A stretch of DNA of 5,180 bases from Pseudomonadota bacterium (GTDB lineage: Bacteria; Pseudomonadota; Gammaproteobacteria; Acidithiobacillales; Acidithiobacillaceae), in assembly GCA_021818125.1 (NCBI GenBank), contig JAKAFG010000151.1:1-5180 (forward strand), in the 5' to 3' direction. Below the pieces are notes generated by a model, which saw nothing but the letters and a program-made list of their open reading frames with translations, did no database searches and was not told the DNA's origin. Positions 1 to 5,180 of the stretch are shown here, one piece after another; position 1 is the stretch's first letter, and each line of letters starts with the position of its first letter. Made by a program: the position numbers and the translations under genes.

Positions 1-1010
1 CTGAGCCCTGCCCGCGCTGTAACGGTACCGGTCAGATACGGGGCTGCGAAGCCACCAGCATGCACGTCCTGCGCCTGCTGTATGAGGAGTGCATGAAACC
101 CGGCGCCGCCGAGGTGGAATGTCAGGTGCCGGTGGATGTGGCCGTCTATCTGCTCAACGAAAAGCGCCGCCCGATTCTGGAACTGGAAGCCAAGACCGAT
201 ACCCGCATCCTGATCATTCCCACGCCGGACATGGTTACGCCCCATTACCAGATTCAGCGGACGCGCGTGGAGGGCGGCAGCAGCCGGCCGACGCCGGCGC
301 CCAGCGGTGACAGCAGCACGCTGCCCGCACGCCCCAGTCGTCCGACGAGCGAATCAGCGGCACTGAGTCCGTTGACCGCGCCGCCGCCGCCCGAGGTGTT
401 GCCGCCATTGCGCACACCACCAGCACCCAGCGGCCCGAAGGCGAAAGCACCCGCCAAGGTCGTTCCGCCGGAAGAAGGTATTCTGGCCCGGCTGGTGCGG
501 GCGCTGGTATCCCGCTATGTGCCCGTTGACGCGGCGACTTTCCTGGCGGAAACCAGTGGCACTGAGCTGTCGGCAGGCACGGAGCCAGTCAGCGAGACGA
601 GCACCGACGATCAGGAAAACGGTGGCGAAGGCCGAAGCAATCGGCGCCGTCGCCGCGGTGGACGCCGTGCACGGGCCCGGCGCTCCACCCAGGGCGGAGA
701 AAATGGCACAGAATCCTCTTCTGCAGAGGGGGAAGTCCCCGAGAATACCTACACGACGGAGGGATTCCAGGATAGCGATCTGCTGGCGGGTCCCGAGGAG
801 GACACCCATGTCCCGGAAGAACTCGTCTATCCCGGCACGGTACCCGCCGCCGCCGACTGGCACCAGATGCTGGTCCCCGCCAAGGCGCTGGCTCCGGGTG
901 CAGTAGTGCAACAGGAGTCCGCCCAGGAACCCGTACAGGGTGACTTACTGGCCGTGGAGGCGGTCCCCGGTGAAACCGAGCAGCAGCCTTTCCCGCTGGA
1001 CGAAGGCTGA
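1..1010 (+). CDS. rne: Ribonuclease E, C-terminal part (5' end outside window)
   Basis: This is the 3' part of the endoribonuclease that starts most mRNA decay and processes rRNA and tRNA precursors, acting on the inner face of the cytoplasmic membrane. The frame is open from base 3, upstream of the first ATG at 60, so the gene enters from the left. It begins with EPCPRCNGTG, the zinc-link CPRC motif (C404/C407 in E. coli) through which two subunits share a metal ion. The small domain follows, with the recognisable VAVYLLNEKRR and TPHYQIQRTR. From about base 250 the sequence is a Pro/Ala/Ser/Glu-rich, probably disordered tail of about 250 residues, roughly half the E. coli tail. It carries an amphipathic segment (477-524), an Arg-rich block (642-683) and an acidic end. 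The stop is TGA at 1008-1010. No hairpin with a T-run is visible in the 43 bases before the converging cysS. RNase G is excluded by the long tail. Confidence 0.95.
   Translation, partial: EPCPRCNGTGQIRGCEATSMHVLRLLYEECMKPGAAEVECQVPVDVAVYLLNEKRRPILELEAKTDTRILIIPTPDMVTPHYQIQRTRVEGGSSRPTPAPSGDSSTLPARPSRPTSESAALSPLTAPPPPEVLPPLRTPPAPSGPKAKAPAKVVPPEEGILARLVRALVSRYVPVDAATFLAETSGTELSAGTEPVSETSTDDQENGGEGRSNRRRRRGGRRARARRSTQGGENGTESSSAEGEVPENTYTTEGFQDSDLLAGPEEDTHVPEELVYPGTVPAAADWHQMLVPAKALAPGAVVQQESAQEPVQGDLLAVEAVPGETEQQPFPLDEG
477..524 (+). other. Putative membrane-targeting amphipathic helix in the RNase E tail
   Basis: The encoded segment GILARLVRALVSRYVP alternates hydrophobic and Arg residues, so one helix face would be apolar and the other basic. 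It stands alone in a Pro-rich disordered stretch, just after the acidic PEE. In E. coli RNase E the equivalent place, shortly after the catalytic half, holds segment A (GLLSRFFGALKALF), which binds the inner membrane. Spacing, length and the GxLxRxxxAL pattern agree by eye. The membrane-anchor role is inferred from that similarity. Confidence 0.7.
642..683 (+). other. Arginine-rich RNA-binding block in the RNase E tail
   Basis: This stretch encodes RRRRRGGRRARARR, ten Arg among fourteen residues, preceded by a Gly/Asn/Glu-rich stretch and followed by Ser/Gly/Glu-rich sequence. Arg-rich blocks of this kind in RNase E tails (AR1 and AR2 in E. coli) bind RNA and lie beside sites that recruit helicase and other degradosome partners. 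It sits about 40 residues after the amphipathic segment, which is the same order as in E. coli. RNA binding is inferred from composition and position; no partner-binding site was recognised. Confidence 0.7.
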
Positions 1011-1053
1011 GAAACGGCTACTTATCGCGCTCAAACCGGGGCGTGGCAGTGCC

Positions 1054-2442
1054 TCATTCCCGCCGCCATGTGGTGCCGCCGGGGCCATCTTCGAGGATGA
1101 CTCCAGCGGCTGTCAATTCCTGCCGGATCTCATCGGCACCGGCAAAATCGCGGGCCTGCCGCGCCGCGGCGCGCGCGGCGATACGCTCCTCAATCCAGCG
1201 CGCATCGGTCGCATTGCCGCGGAGAAAATCCTCTGCCTCTTGTCCCAGCAAGCCCAGCACACCCGCCAGTTCACGTAGCAGAGTGGCGAGCGGCGCGGCT
1301 ACTTCGCTGCCTTCATCCCGCAGGCGGTTAATCTCGCGGGCCAGATCAAAGAGCACGGCAAGGGCTGCTGGCGTATGAAAGTCGTCGCTCATGGCGGCAT
1401 GGAAACGCTCCCGCCACTCGCTACCCAGCTCCGCCACGATTTTGCGCGCGGGCATCCCGCGCAGGGCGGTATAGAGCCGGGTGAGGCCCGCCTTGGCCTG
1501 CTCCAGCGCCTCTTCCGCATAGTTCAGCGGGCTGCGGTAATGGCTGGACAGGATGAAAAAGCGCAGCACCTCGCCCGAATAGCGGGGTAAGAGTTCCCGC
1601 ACCGTGAAGAAATTATTCAGCGATTTGGACATTTTCTCGTCGTTGATGCGGACAAAGCCGTTGTGCATCCAGTAATGGGCAAAAGCGCAACCCGCGCCCT
1701 GTGACTGAGCGATTTCATTTTCATGATGGGGGAACTGCAGATCCGCACCACCACCATGAATATCAAAAGCACAGCCCAGGGCATCGGCGGACATGGCGGA
1801 ACATTCGATATGCCAACCGGGCCGTCCTTCTCCCCAGGGAGAGGCCCAGGACGGCTCGCCGGGTTTGGCCGCCTTCCACAAGGCAAAGTCCAAAGGATCA
1901 CGCTTGTCTTCACCAATATCCACCCGTGCGCCCGACGTCAACTCGTCAATGGATTTGCCGGACAGGCGCCCGTATTCCGGGAAGCTGCGCACCGCGTAGT
2001 ACACATCGCCATTGGCCGCCGCATAGGCATGCCCTCTGTTGATGAGTTCGCCGATCAGGGTTTGCATGGCACCCACATGCTCCGTCGCTCGCGGTTCCTG
2101 ATCAGGGCGCTGGCAGAGCAACGCCGCCTCGTCTTCGTGCATGGCGTCGATGAAGCGTGCCGTGAGAGACTGGATCGACTCGCCACGCTCCAACGCCCGA
2201 CGAATGATTTTGTCGTCGATATCGGTGATATTGCGGACGTAAGTCACCTCATAGCCGCGCTCACGCAGATAGCGCGCCACCGTATCAAAGGTGACCATGA
2301 CCCGGGCATGGCCGAGATGACAGAAGTCGTATACGGTCATCCCGCAGACGTAGAGTCCCACATGATTGGGGCGCAGCACTTCCAGCGGCGTTTTACCGCG
2401 GCGCAGGGTGTCAAAGAGGGTCAGTACCGGCAGGGTGGTCAT
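1054..2442 (-). CDS. cysS: Cysteinyl-tRNA synthetase
   Basis: This class I synthetase charges tRNA-Cys with cysteine in the cytoplasm, using ATP. The 462-residue protein has the usual full length (E. coli 461). Visible in order are the zinc and cysteine-binding C33 in YVCGMTVYD, the HIGH-type motif H42-L-G-H45, the conserved NITDIDDKII at 71-80, the other zinc ligands C214 (WHIECSAMS), H239 and E243 (FPHHENEIAQS), and KMSKS at 270-274. The C-terminal helical and anticodon-binding region ends in EDGPGGTTWRRE, typical of the family. Each ligand is offset by five from E. coli C28/C209/H234/E238. The start is ATG at 2442, with CGAGG (2455-2451) eight bases upstream as ribosome-binding site. It lies 21 bases after the gltX stop, so co-transcription from the gltX promoter is likely. 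The gene looks intact. Confidence 0.97.
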   Translation of the reverse strand: MTTLPVLTLFDTLRRGKTPLEVLRPNHVGLYVCGMTVYDFCHLGHARVMVTFDTVARYLRERGYEVTYVRNITDIDDKIIRRALERGESIQSLTARFIDAMHEDEAALLCQRPDQEPRATEHVGAMQTLIGELINRGHAYAAANGDVYYAVRSFPEYGRLSGKSIDELTSGARVDIGEDKRDPLDFALWKAAKPGEPSWASPWGEGRPGWHIECSAMSADALGCAFDIHGGGADLQFPHHENEIAQSQGAGCAFAHYWMHNGFVRINDEKMSKSLNNFFTVRELLPRYSGEVLRFFILSSHYRSPLNYAEEALEQAKAGLTRLYTALRGMPARKIVAELGSEWRERFHAAMSDDFHTPAALAVLFDLAREINRLRDEGSEVAAPLATLLRELAGVLGLLGQEAEDFLRGNATDARWIEERIAARAAARQARDFAGADEIRQELTAAGVILEDGPGGTTWRRE

Positions 2443-2463
2443 ATTTTCAGCCTCGACAAGCGT

Positions 2464-3867
2464 TCAGGAGCGTTGGGCAGCGGCGCGCAGGCGGTCCAGC
2501 GCGCGCGCCCCGCCGATGAGGGGGAGGAGCGCCGCCAGTTCCGGTCCGTGGGTGAGCCCGGTAAGCGCGGCGCGCAGGGGCATGAACAGCGCCTTACCGC
2601 GCTGCCCGCTGGCTTGCTGCAAGGCTTTGGTCCACAGCCGGTAGTCGCCACCCGACGCCTGCAGCGTCGCCTGGGCGACGGACCAGAACTCAGGGCTGGC
2701 TCCGGTGATGGCCCCGGCCGCCTCGGCGTCGACCGTGGGGGAGGCAAAACAGCGCTCAGCCCAATCCAGTGCATCGGCGGGCAGCAGGATATTGGCACGC
2801 ACCGCCGCCACAAAATGCCTTTCCTGCCCTGCCGGCACTTTGTCCTGCAGATGGGGCGCCAACCAGTTCCAGACGGCGGCATCGTCCAGCGACTGTACCG
2901 CTTCGTGCTGCCAATGCTGCAACTGCACCATATCAAAATGGCTGGGCGCCCGGCTGATCTGGGTCAGCGCAAAGCCCTGCGCCAGTGCGCTGCTATCCAG
3001 AAAGCTCGTCGCGCTGTAATGATGACCCAGACGGGCGAGGTAGTTAAGCACCGCCGGGGCCAGATAACCGGCCTCGCGCAGGCCGCGCAAGCTGACCGCC
3101 CCGTATCGCTTGGACAGAGGCTGACCGTCGGCACCGAGTAACAAAGGCAGATGACCATAATCGGGAACCGGCAACCCCAGCGCCTGCAAGATCAGGATTT
3201 GCCGGGGGGTATTGGTCAGGTGGTCCTCGCCACGCAAGACCAGATTCACCCCCATCAGCGCATCGTCGACCGCGTTGGCAAAGAAAAATGCCGGGCTGCC
3301 GTCACTGCGGCGGATGACAAAGTCCCCCAGATCAGCCAACGCATAGTGACGCTCGCCCCAGACCAGATCCGATACCGGGAGGATGCCCTGATCCGGCACC
3401 CGGAAACGCAGCGTGGGCCGGATGCCCGCCGCCTCCCGTTCAGTCCGCACCTCGGCATGAAGATGCCGACAATGTCCACCATAGCGTGGTGCCTTACCCG
3501 CCGAGCGCTGTACGGCGCGCTCCGCGGCCAGGTCGTCGGCGCTGCAATAGCAGGGATAGGCCTGTCCGCTGGCCTGCAAACGGGCATAGTACTGGTCATA
3601 GACGGCCAGACGCTCCATCTGCCGGTAGGGGCCGTGATCGCCACCCCGATCCGGACCTTCGTCCCAGTCGATGCCGAACCACCGCAGATCTTCCAGCAGG
3701 GCCCTCTCATAGATCTCGGGGGAGCGCTGCTGATCTGTATCTTCCAGACGCAAAATGAACGTTCCACCCGCGCCACGCGCCGCCAGCCAGGCGAAAAGGG
3801 CCGTGCGGGCATTGCCTAGGTGCAGGTAACCGGTGGGGCTGGGTGCAAAGCGACTCTTCAGATTCAT
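2464..3867 (-). CDS. gltX: Glutamyl-tRNA synthetase (divergent signature motifs)
   Basis: This class I synthetase attaches glutamate to tRNA-Glu, and to tRNA-Gln as well in organisms without GlnRS. It has 467 residues from ATG 3867, close to the family's usual 470-490. Visible are RFAPSPTGYLHLGN (HIGH motif H16-L-G-N19), LRLEDTD at 39-45, a zinc knuckle C106-x-C108-x24-C133-x-H135 as in E. coli, LRGEDHLTNTPRQ at 211-223, and the second signature LSKR at 251-254, followed by YGAVSLRGLREAGYLAPAVLNYLARLG. The helical anticodon region follows. The frame is open to 3972, but similarity starts at MNLKSRFAPSP, which fixes the start at 3867; ATG 3888 (MAQYYTT) is the only plausible alternative. No Shine-Dalgarno sequence precedes either. 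Oddities are P instead of K before LSKR and an unusual QLQHWQH where family members usually have KLxWxN. It leads an operon with cysS. Confidence 0.95.
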   Translation of the reverse strand: MNLKSRFAPSPTGYLHLGNARTALFAWLAARGAGGTFILRLEDTDQQRSPEIYERALLEDLRWFGIDWDEGPDRGGDHGPYRQMERLAVYDQYYARLQASGQAYPCYCSADDLAAERAVQRSAGKAPRYGGHCRHLHAEVRTEREAAGIRPTLRFRVPDQGILPVSDLVWGERHYALADLGDFVIRRSDGSPAFFFANAVDDALMGVNLVLRGEDHLTNTPRQILILQALGLPVPDYGHLPLLLGADGQPLSKRYGAVSLRGLREAGYLAPAVLNYLARLGHHYSATSFLDSSALAQGFALTQISRAPSHFDMVQLQHWQHEAVQSLDDAAVWNWLAPHLQDKVPAGQERHFVAAVRANILLPADALDWAERCFASPTVDAEAAGAITGASPEFWSVAQATLQASGGDYRLWTKALQQASGQRGKALFMPLRAALTGLTHGPELAALLPLIGGARALDRLRAAAQRS

Positions 3868-3873
3868 GGTGGT

Positions 3874-3902
3874 ATAGTATTGCGCCATCGGCCGCATCGC
3901 AA
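3874..3902 (-). promoter_or_regulatory. Candidate sigma-70-type promoter of gltX-cysS
   Basis: Read on the minus strand, TTGCGA (3902-3897) and TACTAT (3879-3874) are separated by 17 bases, and each matches four of six consensus positions. The -10 hexamer ends six bases before the gltX ATG, so initiation at the usual distance would fall on the A of the start codon, giving a leaderless message. This fits the lack of a Shine-Dalgarno sequence there. Both hexamers are only moderate matches, so a promoter further upstream remains possible. Confidence 0.4.
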
Positions 3903-3921
3903 TGCAAAAGCCGGGATAGGA

Positions 3922-3961
3922 TACTTCGCAAAATGCAGGCCAGAATGCACTTTGCGAAGTA
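3922..3961. repeat. 11-bp perfect inverted repeat between divergent gltX and PBP1a gene
   Basis: The left arm TACTTCGCAAA (3922-3932) and right arm TTTGCGAAGTA (3951-3961) are perfect reverse complements around an 18-base centre. The element lies 54 bases upstream of the gltX ATG and 24 bases upstream of the PBP ATG at 3986. No T-run follows on either strand and no gene ends here, so it is not a terminator. It could be a two-half-site operator for a dimeric regulator, or a stem-loop in the leader of the PBP message. The sequence does not decide between these. Confidence 0.75.
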
Positions 3962-3971
3962 CTCATACACA

Positions 3972-3978
3972 CGGAAAG
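3972..3978 (+). promoter_or_regulatory. Ribosome-binding site of the PBP1a gene
   Basis: The purine-rich CGGAAAG lies seven bases before ATG 3986 and supports that start, which also gives a short basic N-terminus directly before the membrane segment. The match to GGAGG is partial. A second purine patch (CGGA at 3982-3985) is too close to the ATG to serve. Confidence 0.5.
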
Positions 3979-3985
3979 AAACGGA

Positions 3986-5180
3986 ATGGCTCAAGCTAAT
4001 ACCCCGCGCGCGCGCTCCAGGCAACCGAAGCGCCACCATTATGGACGCTGGATTTTACTGATCATCCTGCTGATTCTGATCAATATCGGGATCGGTGTCG
4101 GCATTTATGTCTACCGCATCTGGCAGACTCTTCCTCCTGTCCACGAACTCAAGGAATGGCGTCCGGATGAACCCTTGCGGATATATGCGGCGAACGGTGC
4201 GCTGCTGCAGGAGGTCGGCCCTCAGATGCGCTATGCGCTGCCCCTCGGCCAGATTCCGGCCCGGTTGCAGGAAGCCTTCATATCCGCCGAAAACGCCCGC
4301 TTCTACAGTAACAACCCGCTGTATTATCCGGTCAGTTATCCGGGGATTCTGCGTGCCGCGGTGGTGGACGTCATTCATATGGCACCGATGCAGGGTGCCA
4401 GCACCATCCCGGAGCAGGTGGCCCGGAACTTTTACCTGACTCCGCAAAAAACCATTTCCCGGAAGATCGCGGAAATTCTCCTGGCATACAAACTCGCCGC
4501 TCATTTTACCCATAAGCAGATTCTTGAACTTTATCTGAACAAGATTTATCTCGGGCAAGGGGCCTACGGCGTGCAGGCAGCGGCCCGGACCTATTTCGGA
4601 AAAGGCGTCAGTGAATTGACCCTGGGGGAGATGGCAACCATTGCCGGCCTACCGCCGGCACCTTCGGTCTTAAACCCCGTAGTGAATCCCGATCTCGCCA
4701 GGAGGCGCCGCAGTTATGTGCTCAAGCGTATGGAAAAGCTCGGCTATATTTCTGCGGATGAGGAGGCGAAGGCCAATGCGGAACCCATTCTCTCACGCTA
4801 TCATGCCACCGCCAGCAATGGCGCGCCCTATGTCACCGACTGGATCGCCAGTTGGCTCACCCAGCAATTTGGCAGCGATTTCACCTACCGCTCTGGCCTC
4901 AAGGTGTATACCACCATCGTGCCGCAAGATCAGGAAGCGGCGAATGAGGCGATTGCCGTGGGCCTGGAAAACTACGATATGGGGCTCTCCAGCATGGACC
5001 CCAAAAGCTACCGCGGCCCCATCGCACGTCTCGGCGGGGCTGCACTGCAGGCGGCTCTCACAGGCAAGCGGCCTGACATATTGCCACCACATGACCCGGC
5101 CAACCTCAAATGGGGCGTCGTGGTCGGCGCCGACGCCAAAAGCGCCACGGTTTCTCTGGAAGGCACAAAAACTGTCACGC
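3986..5180 (+). CDS. mrcA: Class A penicillin-binding protein, PBP1a type (3' end outside window)
   Basis: This is a bifunctional peptidoglycan synthase: its glycosyltransferase domain polymerises lipid II into glycan strands and its transpeptidase domain, beyond the right edge, would cross-link them. The frame is open from ATG 3986 to the end, 398 residues. A basic cytoplasmic stub (RARSRQPKRHH) precedes a membrane anchor at about 22-43, so the rest is periplasmic. The GT51 domain runs from about 60 to 250: motif I around E102 (AENARFY), motif II GASTIPEQVARNF (137-149), motif III RKIAE (159-163), motif IV ILELYLNKIYLGQGAYG (179-195) and motif V RRRRSYVLKRM (239-249). The following APYVTDW and LKVYTTI, then a region like the PBP1a OB-fold insert, favour PBP1a over PBP1b. 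Motifs I and II deviate from consensus, although the two catalytic Glu positions (E102, E163) are kept. It is also called ponA. Confidence 0.92.
   Translation, partial: MAQANTPRARSRQPKRHHYGRWILLIILLILINIGIGVGIYVYRIWQTLPPVHELKEWRPDEPLRIYAANGALLQEVGPQMRYALPLGQIPARLQEAFISAENARFYSNNPLYYPVSYPGILRAAVVDVIHMAPMQGASTIPEQVARNFYLTPQKTISRKIAEILLAYKLAAHFTHKQILELYLNKIYLGQGAYGVQAAARTYFGKGVSELTLGEMATIAGLPPAPSVLNPVVNPDLARRRRSYVLKRMEKLGYISADEEAKANAEPILSRYHATASNGAPYVTDWIASWLTQQFGSDFTYRSGLKVYTTIVPQDQEAANEAIAVGLENYDMGLSSMDPKSYRGPIARLGGAALQAALTGKRPDILPPHDPANLKWGVVVGADAKSATVSLEGTKTVT

Noticed and set aside
354..911. A 185-codon minus-strand open frame opposite the rne tail
   Set aside because: It is a shadow of the low-complexity RNase E tail, with no recognisable motif and no ribosome-binding site of note.
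1011..1053. Possible bidirectional terminator between convergent rne and cysS
   Set aside because: No stable hairpin followed by a T-run is visible on either strand in this gap.
1161..1172. 12-bp perfect palindrome GCGCCGCGGCGC
   Set aside because: It lies inside cysS in a run of Ala/Arg codons, and GC-rich codon choice explains it.
1723..3141. A 472-codon open frame on the plus strand, antisense to cysS and gltX
   Set aside because: It lies wholly opposite two well-recognised genes, crosses their junction, shows no recognisable domain and has an Arg/Gln/Gly-heavy composition expected from the complement of GC-rich codons.
3868..3972. N-terminal extension of GluRS up to ATG 3972
   Set aside because: Family similarity begins at MNLKSRFAPSP; the extra 35 residues would run through the inverted repeat and the proposed promoter and do not resemble GluRS sequence.
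4055..4558. A 167-codon minus-strand open frame
   Set aside because: It is antisense to the glycosyltransferase domain of the PBP1a gene, whose motifs are clear in the plus frame.

Overview
The window has about 60% GC and tightly packed housekeeping genes. All four are typical of a proteobacterium: an RNase E with an E. coli-like tail layout, a single-chain cysteinyl-tRNA synthetase, a zinc-type glutamyl-tRNA synthetase and a class A penicillin-binding protein of the PBP1a type. The overall character reminds me of Acidithiobacillus or a relative, but that is an impression from memory, not something the sequence proves.

Layout. Bases 1-1010 (+) hold the 3' end of rne: the zinc-link cysteines, the small domain and a complete low-complexity C-terminal tail. 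A 43-base gap follows, towards which rne and the next gene converge. On the minus strand, gltX (3867 to 2464) and cysS (2442 to 1054) are transcribed in that order with 21 bases between them, and very probably form one operon. A 118-base divergent intergenic region (3868-3985) carries a candidate gltX promoter, an 11-bp perfect inverted repeat and three copies of a short direct repeat. From 3986 (+) a PBP1a-type gene runs off the right edge; its membrane anchor, glycosyltransferase domain and the start of the linker domain are present, while its transpeptidase domain lies outside.

Roles. gltX and cysS supply charged tRNA for translation, rne turns over and processes RNA at the inner membrane, and the PBP polymerises peptidoglycan in the periplasm. 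These are independent core functions. No mobile element, CRISPR array, tRNA or rRNA gene was seen, and nothing here looks like a new multi-gene system. The points most worth a second look are the unusual glycosyltransferase motifs I and II of the PBP, the divergent signature regions of the glutamyl-tRNA synthetase, the apparently leaderless gltX start and the inverted repeat between the divergent genes.
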